Assembly: GCA_029204225.1 (NCBI GenBank)
Contig: CM055111.1
Span: forward strand, 1,373,578 to 1,437,577
Length of the DNA stretch: 64,000 bases
Direction: 5' to 3'
Origin: Diphasiastrum complanatum
Taxonomy: Eukaryota > Streptophyta > Lycopodiopsida > Lycopodiales > Lycopodiaceae
Shown here one piece after another: positions 31,547 to 42,012 of the stretch. Within the stretch, counting starts at the first letter, position 1. Each line of letters begins with the position of its first letter. Under the pieces are notes generated by a model. That model was not told the DNA's origin, ran no database searches, and saw only the letters and a program-made list of their open reading frames with translations. Position numbers and translations under genes: made by a program.

Positions 31547-32257
31547 TCACTTCATGACTAATGTAAGCTTACAAGGAAAACATATTTTGCTATCTTTTAC
31601 GGCATTACACTCAACTAGTATTGCCTTAATCCACCTTTGAGATACAAAAATCTCTTCAAAGCAAAATGGCTCTTCATAAGCATAAATGAAACTATTTTCA
31701 TTTTTTGATTGCTGCTCCTTATTCTTGATTGATTTCTCTTGGATCATAACAATAAGTTTGAACTTATCTAAAGTTCCAAGAAAAATACTTTCCAAGGACA
31801 AAAAATAAATCCAAGTTACTTTCATGAAAGTGACATATATCTTTGCATCTTGAACCAAACAATGCACTTCCAAACAAAAAATTTCAAAAGATTTGATATG
31901 TGTTGTGATGGACTCTTGAAGACAAATCTTGCAAGTCCTTGTGAGACTCCAAGCCTCATTCACCTTTCCACAAAGGAAACACCTTTCCTTGGACTTGTTC
32001 TTCTTGTATTTGCATTTCAAACTTGAAGCTCCATCCTTCTCCTCAGTCCCCTTGCTTTGGTTCTTCTTGGATAGATTGGTCTTTTTTTTGTAGCATCTTG
32101 AGGAAAAATATCCTTCCTTGCCACAAAGGTTGCACTTAGGATCCTTTCTTTCCTTCAATAGGATGCCACCTATTGATGCCATGTGAGTAAAAACCTGTGA
32201 TATGATTCTACAAATGTAATTTGTGACTTTCAAGAGACTAGATTTGAACATCTTCAA
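31547..32257 (-). CDS. X element copy 1, Gag-knuckle/integrase-remnant/linker frame
   Basis: 236 open residues, unbroken. MASIGGILL at about residue 26 resembles a Gag start. CNLCGKEGYFSSRCYKKK is a zinc knuckle with Tyr in place of His. CFLCGK and CKICLQES follow. FEIFCLEVHCLVQDAKIYVT and WIYFLSLESIFLGTLDKFKL look like a much-decayed copia integrase core (HSDV.G..., FVTFIDDFSR..WVYFL). YEEPFCFEEIFVSQRWIKAI is a copia linker. Integrase catalytic DDE residues are not kept. X is thus a shrunken copia polyprotein. The frame may or may not be translated. Confidence 0.65.
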   Translation of the reverse strand: MKMFKSSLLKVTNYICRIISQVFTHMASIGGILLKERKDPKCNLCGKEGYFSSRCYKKKTNLSKKNQSKGTEEKDGASSLKCKYKKNKSKERCFLCGKVNEAWSLTRTCKICLQESITTHIKSFEIFCLEVHCLVQDAKIYVTFMKVTWIYFLSLESIFLGTLDKFKLIVMIQEKSIKNKEQQSKNENSFIYAYEEPFCFEEIFVSQRWIKAILVECNAVKDSKICFPCKLTLVMK

Positions 32258-33738
32258 AATCTAGAAGGATCTACAAAAGATCTAACTCACAAACCTAAGA
32301 ATCAATCTTCACAGTAATGACTAGTTACTTGGAAACTTTGCTATGATCACTAAGACAAAAGCACACAATCTTTGAATCAAATAACTAAAGAAATCAGATC
32401 CACTCTCCTATTGGACTCATCAAATACCAATGACTCTTTCTTTTGAAAGGGATATGAAAAGATTTGACGCCTAGATTTTCCTTTTCACTTGACTAGTTTT
32501 CTCAACACTTGAGATTCTTGAACAAAAGATTGGTTTTGTTTCAAACATCTGAAAATCAAACTTAATCACTTCTTTTGAACTCACTCTTGACCCAAATAAT
32601 CTCATTCTTGAGATTGAGAATGAATTTGATTTGATTTGAAAACAAACTATACCACCAATTTTTCACAAAGCTTAAAAATTAGACAACTAGAGATTCACAA
32701 AGATCTCAACCATGCATGAATACTCAAATATGGAATCCTCCTCATTCTAGACATCCAATGGGATCACAAATTGACCCTCACACTCTCACAAAGAAAGTTG
32801 AATAGAACTAATTTGAGTTTCATACAATCTATGTCTATTTTTTGCTCAACAACTTGAATTCAATCACTCCTATTGGATTCCACCAATTACTCTGCTTTTT
32901 TAGACTTGGAATGAAATTCAAAATCAAAATTTGTGATTTTTCTCACTAAGATATTGTGCGTCAAAGAGCTAATGCCACTTAGAAAGATTTGATCACCTAG
33001 GAGAATACAAATTCTCCACCAATAACAACACAAAATGAGCTTCTAGATCTTGCCTTCTACAAAGGAAGGAACTCTTAGAAAATTGGATCTCTCTCTACAC
33101 ATTTGCCATAGAGACCTTAATGACCCTTTTCAAACCTCACAAACACTCAAACACATTGAGTAGGATTGAATAATGTGACTTCGATCTCAATCTCTTTTCT
33201 AGAACTTTCAATTGACGACAATCTATGTCAAATTCTACAAACGATTTGCATAGATGCTCTATATGCACTAGAAACTCTCAAAGGTTTCACTTGGATGACA
33301 GATCCAAGGATGTTTTCTAGCAAATTGATGCTTCTAAGCTTGACCCTATCACTCTTGAACAAATCTAGAGTGATGGTACAATGGATTTCAACCTCTCACC
33401 TTGCATATCACTCCTTAATCTATGATTTTTAGCAAAATCTCTCTCAACTTCAACATGCACTCAAAAAATCAGAGATAATCAATTAATGCACCTAATTCAA
33501 GCTTCAAATTTAATTTCTTGGCTGATCTAATCCAAGAACTAATCAAGGTATTATATTCTCTATAGAAAATGCTTGATTTTGCTCCAAAAATCAGTCAAAT
33601 TGGGTGTGTGAGTCAAATTGTACAAATTTTTGAATTTTCTCAGCCAAAACTGGAGCTGTACGGCCTCACACGTGTGAAAAGGGTTCCTACATGTGAAAAG
33701 GGTTGTCATGTGAAAAGGGTTCCTATGTGTGAAAAGGG
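32258..33738 (-). other. X element copy 1 leader or 5' internal region
   Basis: No long reading frame. 33105-33290 matches 44086-44280 in X copy 2 (for example ctatatgcactagaaactct), so it belongs to X. A palindrome cacacgtgtg sits at 33667, followed by four short gtgaaaaggg-ttcc/ttgtc repeats to about 33745. Confidence 0.6.
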
Positions 33739-33856
33739 TTGTCGTGGGGATTGGTATTGATTTGGTGCAGGTGGTCGCGGTTGGTAAACCCGTGGTCGTG
33801 GCACAGGTTGTTGTGGCGGGTAAGGGTGGTGAGCTCGATAGATGGTGGGTCTGGTG
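33739..33856 (-). repeat. Duplicated 118-bp gypsy gag piece between LTR and X internal region
   Basis: Nearly identical to 29229-29343, with four differences by eye, including the TGGTG next to each LTR. The joint with X sequence lies at shared gttgtcgtg. It should not be inside an LTR element, so it marks a rearrangement. Confidence 0.8.
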
Positions 33857-34687
33857 TGTGCAAAAAGTACAAAAAGGACCAAGAGTGGATCCTAATCTGA
33901 TCCTCAAGAGGGATTGGTTGTCAGATTACTTGATCTATCAATCTACTTGAGATTAAGATCAATCTAGATCAATTCTAGACACAAAATCCTAACAAGAACA
34001 ATCATCAATTGAAGGTAGGTGTACTTTTTGGTTTCACACGTGTGAAAGATTGTTTGAGTACGGACTCCAACTTGAAAATCAAGTACACTTTGATAGAACC
34101 TCAAAACAATCAAAACAAATGTAGACAAACGGATAGAATTACTCAAAATTGCTTCCAAAACCAAGATTGGTGTCTCACATTGATCATGGCCAAATGTGGC
34201 TCTATATATACAATAAGTGGGAGCTCGTGGTACTAATCATCCCTTTGATCCCACATGTGTGAAGGTGCTTTGTCATATAATGATTCATCATGCAAAATTG
34301 ACACTTGGACAAAACCTTCTATTTTGAGCACTTTTGGTCCATTTTTCTTCTATATGGAGATCTACTTGGGAATCTTCTAGAAGTCAAAATTTGCCTACTT
34401 CAGCTTATTCCACACATGTGAGCTTTCCTCTACACATGTGATATGACACCTAACCAGAGGATATGGCTCATGCAATCAATAGATTGATGCCATGTGTCAT
34501 ATGTCTAGAAAACTAGTTTTTGGCCTTTTTAGCCGCTAGAACTTGAATTAAATCATATGTACAACCTATATGATATGGTACATGACAAGTACACTATTTT
34601 CACATGTGGGAACAGGCTCCACACATGTGTGTTTATCTATATACAAGATTTTTGGCCTCTACCAAGCCTATTTTTGCATTCTTCACA
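33857..34687 (-). mobile_element. LTR-C copy flanked by TGGTG, 5' LTR or solo LTR of X
   Basis: 831 bp with TG..CA ends. TGGTG lies on both sides (33852-33856 and 34688-34692), and gypsy gag lies on both sides. It contains cacacgtgtg at 34035 and the TATA-like run near 34202. Flanks behave as a solo LTR, yet the same TGGTG also flanks the 29344 LTR. Confidence 0.85.
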
Positions 34688-34692
34688 TGGTG

Positions 34693-35522
34693 GCTATTGG
34701 GAAATGATTTCGTAATTGAGGGCATTCATTAGCAGTGTGATGATGTGACCAGATTGGACACCAGACATTTTCCCTTGCTGGAAAGGATTTCTCAGCAATC
34801 TATTTCATGGCAGTATGGAAATCGGCAGTGAGTTTATCCATATGAGATTGTTGAGCTTTTTGCCAGGTTTCCATTTGATGTAGAAGTTCAGAAGACTGAG
34901 AAATATTATCAGACTTCAGGTGATTAGGATGGTTTGGATTCTTAGATTTCTTTTCACGATGGTCAAAGTCATCATCAAAACCTTTGACTTCTTCACGGAT
35001 AGCATCGATCATCACATCTTTAAGTTGATCATAAAGGTCAACTGGTTTGAGTTTACGGCGGATGTTTTTTGGCAATCCAACTAAGAATAGTTTTATGGCC
35101 ATTCGTTCGGTGATATTTTCATCAAGGCACTCTACTTTGAGACGTTTAAAACGCTCGATGTAGTTTCAGACAGACTCTTTGCGACGCATCTTGATATGAG
35201 TAATTTGAATGAATGGGCTCTGAGTCAGTTTGGATGGTTTGAAACGCTTGATGAGAGTGTCCTTGAGGGTGGTCCAAGAAGCAAGATCAGGAGCTTTGAG
35301 ATTCAAGTACCACTCCTTGGCGGTGCCATAGAGTACCATGGGAAATAGTCGAAGCTTTTCAGTTTCAGAGGTATCTCCATAAAATCGGCATGCATTATCA
35401 AAGTCTTGGAAAAATTGGACTGGGTCAGATTTACCATCGTACTTTGGTGCATCGATACATGAAATTCTTCGTTCTAGTCGTGGAGGAGTCAGATTAGAAG
35501 ATTCAGCACAGTCACGAGACAT
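34693..35522 (-). pseudogene. gag: Gypsy gag, N-terminal two thirds
   Basis: 35166-35522 has IDAPKYDGKSDPVQFFQDFD, LRLFPMVLYGTAKEWYLNLK and WTTLKDTLIKRFKPSKLTQS, the Retrotrans_gag fold. It stops at RRKESV. 34800-35102 continues MAIKLFLVGLPKNIRRKLKP, VMIDAIREEVKGFDDDFDHR and a coiled-coil-like Gln-rich tail. Gag is then cut by the LTR at 34687 and resumes at 29340. One internal stop and the insertion disable it. Confidence 0.85.
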
Positions 35523-36363
35523 GATGCAGAATATAGATGAGGAGGACAGTACTGTACTTGGTAAAAGGGCAGTTTGCTTGCAGAATGGATATTGTAGGAC
35601 AAAAGCTAGTCTTTCTGATCGTAATAGAATTTGTGGACAGGCTGAGAAATCGTGGAAAGGCAGATAAATCTAACGGTAATACTCGCGAATTCTGAAAAAG
35701 AGTTTTGAATGTCAGAATAGTGATTTTTTTAGATTTTTTGAGAAAAAATTGGAGTTTCAAAATTTGCGGATAGGACGGAGAAATCGTGCTCTTTAAGAAT
35801 GAATTCTTAGGCTAGATGACGAATCCTAACAGAGAGGTTTGACTGGCAGATAGAGAGTATGGAAAAAAATGTGATGTTCTGACAATAAACTGGCAAAATC
35901 TTTGAGATAGAAATTGCGGAGCTGCTGGAGGACTGATCTTAATGAGATCTAGCCTCAGTGAAATCGGCGAATTCTAAAGACAAAGATTTGGATGAGAAAG
36001 AAGGGATTTCAACAATATATCAGGCTGTTTTCTCAAAATTTGGTCATTGTCAGAATTTGTGGAGGTGATAAAATGAAAGATTAGGGTCTGTTAAGGTTGT
36101 AGACAGGTTGGCGAATTCTGATATACCTTTTTGGTTGTGAAAAAGGTCACTTGGGTCACTTCTTTTGAAGGAAATGCCCAAGTTGACTCTTTTGTTACTT
36201 CCCCCCAGTTGAAAAAGTTGCTCCGCAGCTCGTGTAGGACCTGGAGAGACGATGCGTGTTGTTTGTTGGTAGATAGAGACAAGCACACAAGCAAACATAC
36301 AACACGGAAGTAAAAAAAACAAAAAGAAAAAGGAGAAGAAGCTAGGTAGAAAATACTTAAAAA
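35523..36363 (-). other. Gypsy leader with dispersed GCGAATTCT motifs
   Basis: Non-coding leader between PBS and gag. gcgaattcta/g recurs at about 35684, 35965 and 36113, and gagaaatcgtg recurs at about 35645 and 35779. No reliable upstream reading frame. Confidence 0.6.
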
Positions 36364-36378
36364 GTGGCAACGACGCCA
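36364..36378 (-). promoter_or_regulatory. Gypsy primer binding site, Asp type
   Basis: gtggcaacgacgcca on plus reads tggcgtcgttgccac on minus, one base inside the LTR end. It resembles the tRNA-Asp-type site of Athila/Tat-like elements. A sister site is at 45535. Confidence 0.75.
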
Positions 36379-36379
36379 A

Positions 36380-36857
36380 TGTTGAAAGTATTTCTAGTTC
36401 GTGCGGTGGCTAGATCTACTTAAGGGTATAGTATAAGGATGTAGAGATTCGTCCACTTTTTAAGTTTCTACAACAAGTTTCAATGGAAATACGAAAATAA
36501 AACAATGATGAAGCACTAAGGCTTACCCAACTAGAGCCCAAAACAGAAATGAAATTAACTGAGATGACAAAACACAAAACCTTACTAAGGCTTACCCAAC
36601 TCTAGCAAGGTGATTAGACTAAATCCTAGATTAACACCCAAAGAGTAGTAAAATGAGATTGCGACACATACTAAGCAAATACAACAATGAACATGCCACA
36701 ATAAAACCGATGAAAAGGAGGCAAGAGGAGACCCGAGCACCTTCCCTCCATGGCTGAAATTTATTGACAGATACTCATACGTGGTCTTACAAAACACATG
36801 CCACGGAGTTTTATTTATTTCTTTTTTATTTTCTCTGTGTTAGCACAGTTGCTAACA
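36380..36857 (-). mobile_element. Gypsy 5' LTR (outer end inferred)
   Basis: The inner end is TGTTGAAAGT at 36380 next to the PBS. The outer end is probably within the near-palindrome TGTTAGCACAGTTGCTAACA at 36838-36857, giving about 478 bp. aaggcttacccaact occurs twice, at 36526 and 36587. Confidence 0.6.
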
Positions 36858-37440
36858 TCCTTTTATGTTAAACCTCTTGAATAGGTATTTGCTCACTTGC
36901 CACACATCCAACTTGGTTAGAAATAACACAAGCATCTAGTTTGAATAACTTTAGAATATTGAAGAGGAAGGGTCTTCTACTACTTCAATGTCACCTAGAT
37001 CTTATCCAAATCCTATAGCTGAACAAGAGAGGTATAAGCAAGTTCAAGATAAGCTACTCCGAGAGTATGAAAATGAACCTATTCCGTTACCCGAGGAACG
37101 CACCACAATCCTCAAAAATAGAGATTGATTCTATTCTTTTGCAGTCTCAAACCACATTACCTTTCCAAACTATTCTAAAGTTATCTGAACTCTTACGAAA
37201 GGTCATATCCCAAGAACTACATCAACCAGATGAGGATACTGAAATACCTCATGAATCGGAGATTCCAAAGCCGACCCAATAGGTTGATGCTACCTTGTTT
37301 CAAACAAGAAAGACAAGAGGTTGCATCACCTTACCTATGAGCCATAAAGATCAAGCTATTGTACGACTATCATTGATAGTGGGTCAGGAGTGAACATCAT
37401 ATCGCTATCACTTTCTAAGCAATGGAAAGATGAATGCCAA
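36858..37440 (+). pseudogene. Gypsy pre-protease spacer and protease fragment
   Basis: Short frames encode LLQSQTTLPFQTILKLSELL, similar to LLQANVTLPFHVLWK in the minus-strand gypsy, then after a frameshift the retropepsin core TIIDSGSGVNIISLSLSKQW near 37368-37430. The catalytic DSG is kept. No RT follows; an unrelated gag comes next. Confidence 0.65.
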
Positions 37441-38600
37441 CCTTAGGAAGCAGTTCAAGCAGTTCTAGAGTTGAGCATTTGGAAAGATATAGAAGCCTTC
37501 ATGAGAACGTTTTCAAAAAACTCAACAATCCTTTCAGCGCAACTCACCGCCTTTTACCACTTATCAGGAAGTCGAAGTTTATTTTAATAACCTATTCGAT
37601 AAACCCAAAATAGAACTTGAACCCGAACTTCTTGAGATTATTGGTAATCCAGATCCTGATTCTGAATCAGATCCTGATCCGAATCCAGATCTAGATTCTA
37701 ATCTTGAACAAAAAATGGACCCACCTCAACCATAATTCAATTCCAGTTCAAAAATCAAGTATGATTACTTCAAGGGAACTTCTTCAGATGATGCTAATAG
37801 CTACATCTCCTAGTTTGAATCCATCACTGTTTTCAAAGTGAGGGAACGAATGCAGATAAATTACGCATATTCCATGGTTTGTTGTGGAAACAAGTTTGAA
37901 TTTGGTACAACCAAATGGATTATGTAGCCATTAATACTTGGGACCTATTGAGTGAAGCCTTTCTCAGTTCCTCGAGATTGGTTACTCTACTCGAGTGCTT
38001 GCATGACTGAACTCTATTCAAAAGAAATAGAAGAAGTCACTGAAAAGGTACACCCGAAAGGTCAAAAACTTAATTGAAAAATTGGTGGGTGTTTATCCTA
38101 TTGCAATGCAGATAGAATGGTACCTTGCAGGGATGCCAAGTAAGATTGACAAGTATTGCCGACAAGGACCCAAGAATACCATGGATGAAGTTATTGCAAT
38201 AGTAGAGAACTAGGAAACGTCAAAGATTTCTTGGAAGCAACGTTCCAGCAAGAAGACAAAGAAGAAGTCATCAGCTTTATCTGATGATTCAAGCTCAGAA
38301 GAGGATTCATTTGATAGTTTGAAGTCATCAAGTTTTAGCAATGATTCTGACACAGAGAGCTCAAATTCTTCCAAAGATGATAAGAGCCACTGGAAGGAGA
38401 AAAAGTCTAAAAAGACGTCCAAGCCTTTCAAGAAACCATTTCCAAAGATCGACAAGATTTGAAAGAAGAATATTTCAGATTTGTCAAACCAAATGCAAGA
38501 TTCAAAAGCACAGATATCCGAAGTATCAAATAAGGCACCTTCTTCTTATCTGAATATCTAGTGTACCAAATGTGGAGGTCCAGGTCACTCTAACCATGAA
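37441..38600 (+). pseudogene. Gypsy-type gag remnant
   Basis: Multiple frames carry Gag-like pieces: ADKLRIFHGLLWKQV and INTWDLLSEAFLSSSR near 37850-37970, then WYLAGMPSKIDKYCRQGPKN near 38122-38180. Ser/Lys-rich stretches follow. A Cys-rich TKCGGPGHSNHECKVK knuckle is at about 38568-38613. The frame is interrupted many times. Confidence 0.65.
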
Positions 38601-38679
38601 TGTAAAGTCAAACAAGTTTCATATGTTGAGAGTGTAGATGGAGATGTTTGCATGTCTATGAAACAGATCCGGCGGAGCA

Positions 38680-39378
38680 TTGCCATTATGTTCAAGAATC
38701 CTCTGCACCAGCATTGTAGCCCAAACCAAAACCTACTCAGATAGTGAGCTCAAACCAGAAGACTGTTTATGCACCAGTCAATCTACCGTGGAAGAAGCTG
38801 GCGGGGGCAATTGTTATAATTGTGGTGTGCAAGGCTATTATTCTCTCGATTGCCCGGAGCCTCGCCAACCAATCGGCTATGTCCCCTTATGTTCAAATTG
38901 CTCAAAAGAAGGACATCAAGCTGCAGACTGCCCAAAGCCTCAAAAGTTGAATGTGTTGTACAAATATGTCCAGACACCAGGTGCAGAACCAAAAATAATG
39001 AAGACGCACGAAGATGCAGTCATACAGAGAATTGAATGCTCTGACGAGGGCACTCTGTTGAGCACTGATACCTTTTGGCCAAGTGATTTGGAAGATGTTC
39101 TTAAAGTCTCTACTCGAAGCACTTCAAAATCACCCAAGCCAACAAAAGAGAGTTTAGCTAAGACTCGGAAGAATAAGCGAAAGCATACAATAAAGCAGTT
39201 GAAGAACAAGTCTATTACCCAAAAAGACTTGAAGGACGATTTTGATTATGATCAAAACATTGACAAGCTGTTTAAGAAGAATGTTACAAAAGAAGCTAAA
39301 ACTCTAATTAAAGAAGAACTTAATGCTAGCCCGCTTCAAAAGAAGGTCACTTTTGAAGACGAGGAGGAAGTTCCATAA
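38680..39378 (+). CDS. Double zinc-knuckle Gag C-terminal frame
   Basis: 232 open residues. CYNCGVQGYYSLDC has Tyr at the His site and CSNCSKEGHQAADC is a canonical CX2CX4HX4C knuckle, 34 residues apart. A long Lys/Ser-rich region (KNKRKHTIKQLKNKSITQKD) and acidic end (VTFEDEEEVP) follow. The pattern fits nucleocapsid plus spacer of a gypsy-like or related pol element. The start codon is arbitrary, since Gag sequence lies upstream in other frames. Confidence 0.65.
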   Translation: MPLCSRILCTSIVAQTKTYSDSELKPEDCLCTSQSTVEEAGGGNCYNCGVQGYYSLDCPEPRQPIGYVPLCSNCSKEGHQAADCPKPQKLNVLYKYVQTPGAEPKIMKTHEDAVIQRIECSDEGTLLSTDTFWPSDLEDVLKVSTRSTSKSPKPTKESLAKTRKNKRKHTIKQLKNKSITQKDLKDDFDYDQNIDKLFKKNVTKEAKTLIKEELNASPLQKKVTFEDEEEVP

Positions 39379-39830
39379 AGCTCAAAAATATTCAATGTTG
39401 TTGTGGACTTCGGGATGCAGACAAAAAAGCAATATGACATTGTTTCAGATATCGGATCCTTGAGGCTGAATATCACATTCGAGCAGATGCTATCTGACAA
39501 CAACTACTATAGGAAGCAACTAAAGAGTCTATCATAGACAAGGAGGAAGAAAAAGATTTCTCTATCTAAGATATCCCTTCTTGCAGTTGACCTTGGAGAC
39601 TTTGGAGCACCAGATATTGATGTCTCTATATTAGGGTGTTTAATTGAAAAAGTACCAATTGACTCCGGATCAAGTGTCACTATTATGATGAAAGATACAA
39701 CATATGCACTTGGACTTACTAATATCAAGCCTACTGAAATAAAGTTCAAATTGGCCGACTCAACAAGGAGGAAGCTTATGCAACACTGTGATTTTACACG
39801 AGATTTTTGTTAAGCGAAAAATGTGAAAAA
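39379..39830 (+). pseudogene. Retropepsin fragment of the same element
   Basis: LGDFGAPDIDVSILGCLIEK then VPIDSGSSVTIMMKDTTYAL, GLTNIKPTEIKFKLADSTRR is an aspartic protease with DSGSS as active site. Stops occur upstream (after KSLS). Beyond 39,830 the gypsy reading is lost and copia in the opposite direction begins. Confidence 0.7.
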
Positions 39831-39938
39831 GATGACAATACATTCTTCAACGGGTTTCTTGACAGGCGAAAAATGCGACATTGTGAAACAGTCCATGTAA
39901 TTCTGCAGACTGTGTAAAGACACTTGCAAAACTACAGA

Positions 39939-40740
39939 CTATGTAAAAACACAATGTGTTATACCAGAATTAGTCATATACTGACTGGGAGAGCTGACTA
40001 CAAAAGCTATGTTTGTTCTGGTACAAATCATGACGTATATAAGAGATCCTATAATATAATGGTAAGGATACTCATGCATCTGCTGCTTCTCATGAATTGT
40101 TTGGGGACACTGGTCCTTTGACAATTTGAGTCCTGGCTCCATTGGTGAGAGAGCTAACTTGCAATTGATCAGATATATATCTGACTAACATGTTGTAGAT
40201 GTACCTCTATTTTGTAATATAGATCAACTTCTATTTTTTGTCTCTGTGGATTTGTATACCAAGGCAGAAATGAGCTTCGCCCAGATCAGTCATGTCGAAT
40301 TTGGACGATAGCATTGTCTTTGCTTCTTTTATCAGATCGGTACTATTGCTAAAAAGCAATGTATCATCCACGTACAAAGTGATAATGATAAAAGACTGTT
40401 GCACTACTTTGAAGTAAATGTTTGAATCTGAAGAGCTAGGTGTATAGCCGTGATCAATAAAGAAAGTATTGATCCTTTGAAATCATGCTCGAGCAGATTG
40501 CTTCAAGCCATAAAGTGCCTTATGGATTTTACACACGTGATTGTGTTTACCCTCAATAATATAACCTTTGGGTTGCACCATGTAAATGTCTTCTTCGATA
40601 ACTCCATTGAAATGTGTTGTCTGTACATCCATTTGATGTATTTCCAAATCTGCTACAATGGCAAATGATATCAAAATTTGAATAGAAGAATGCTTGACTA
40701 TTGGACTGAAGGTCTCAATGTAATCGACGTTGTCTATTCA
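39939..40740 (-). pseudogene. Copia reverse transcriptase (third lineage)
   Basis: 40483-40674 has MISFAIVADLEIHQMDVQTT, EEDIYMVQPKGYI and ALYGLKQSARA. The catalytic box LYVDDT is read near 40362-40380. 39939-40142 has HYIIGSLIYVMICTRTNIAF, the RT-RNase H connection. Several stops and frameshifts. RNase H and 3' LTR are absent at the low end. Confidence 0.82.
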
Positions 40741-41400
40741 TGCTTTTCTTCAGTTGATGCTTCCATCTACATTGTACTTGACTTTGAAAATCCATTTGCA
40801 ATCAACTACGTTTCTGCTGGTAGGTAATCCGACAATCGTCCACGTTTGGTTCTTGATAAGAGCTTAATACTCTTTATCCATAGCTTCTTTCCAGAGATCT
40901 GAGTCAAGCTGACTGAGTACCTCTTGGACAGATGTTGATTCTTGAACTAGGTAGGCTGTAGGCTCGTCGATATACCAGTAGGGTGGTCTGGTAGTTCTTG
41001 AAGATCTTCTAGGTAATAGAGGAAATTGATTGTTTCTATCATACTGTAGTTGCTGCTCTGCAACATCATCATCTTCTGACCCACCGTTCATTCATTGTTT
41101 GTTGGAAGTAGAAGAGCTTGGACCCTCAATGGGAATAGTCGCCTGCGGGACTGGAAAGTTCAAAGTGTCAGGAGAATTTGACAGGTCAACTACATGGGAA
41201 CCTTGCCCTTTCCTTTGAGGTCTTGAAACTGATCTTCGATGAAGATGACATCCCAGCTAGTGAATATCTTTGACTCGATGGAATCGAACAACCTGTAGGC
41301 TTGATCTGAAGTAGTGTAGCTGATGAAAACACACTTGATACTTTGGAAGTCGAGCTTCTTCATGAGATCACGAGGAATCTGCACCATAACAGTACAACCA
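40741..41400 (-). pseudogene. Copia linker and integrase C-terminus
   Basis: 40864-41091 is the linker (RRSSRTTRPPYWYIDEPTAY, LSQLDSDLWKEAMDKEY). 41190-41387 is the integrase C-terminal block (KLDFQSIKCVFISYTTSDQA, YRLFDSIESKIFTSWDVIFI). SIKCVFISY corresponds to KCIFLGY in functional copies. Confidence 0.8.
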
Positions 41401-42012
41401 GAAACTTATAAGTTTGATAAATAAGGTTTGCTACATGTCCAAACTTTGAATGGTGTTTTGTTTGAGAGGCCTTTAGTAGAACATCTGTTCTGTATATAGG
41501 TTGTTGTTGAAACAACTTCAGCCTAGAAGCACTTCGGAAGTGTCGCATGTAATAACATGCACTTTGCCGATTCAACTAAGGTTTTGTTCTTTCTCTCAAC
41601 AAGACCATTTTATTGAGGCGAATAGGAAATGATGTATTGTTGTTCAATGTCATTGTTAAGGCAGTAATCCTTAATTTGTTTGAGATGTACTCTCCCCGGT
41701 TGTCTGACCTCAATGCTTTGATTTGTTTACCAGTTTGATTCTCAGCATGCTCTTTGAATTGTTTGAACTTGATGAAAGCCGCTGATTTCTGTTTAATGAA
41801 ATAAACAACTGTTCTTTTGGAGAACTCTTCAATAAAGGTAATGAAATACTTTGCATCTAGTAATGAAGGAGTTTGCATAGGTCCACATATATCTGTATGA
41901 ACAACATGTAACAGACTTTTTGCTGCATGCATATGGTTTGATCTAAAAGGAATCCTAGCCTGCTTTCCAAAGATGCAACTATGACAGACAGGGAGATCGA
42001 CCTTACTAGAAG
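41401..42012 (-). pseudogene. Copia integrase core, cut by an LTR
   Basis: CHSCIFGKQARIPFRSNHMH (HHCC end), VVHTDICGPMQTPSLLDAKY, FITFIEEFSKRTVVYFIKQK and ALRSDNRGEYISNKLR carry the first two catalytic Asp regions, although DNGGE reads DNRGE. The Glu region is in another frame near 41,600. The pre-integrase and everything upstream are missing because X LTR copy 2 begins at 42013. Confidence 0.83.

Noticed and set aside
33560-33907. 115-residue Thr/Pro-rich frame
   Set aside because: It spans the X-gypsy rearrangement joint and an LTR edge. Composition comes from the minisatellite and gypsy spacer.
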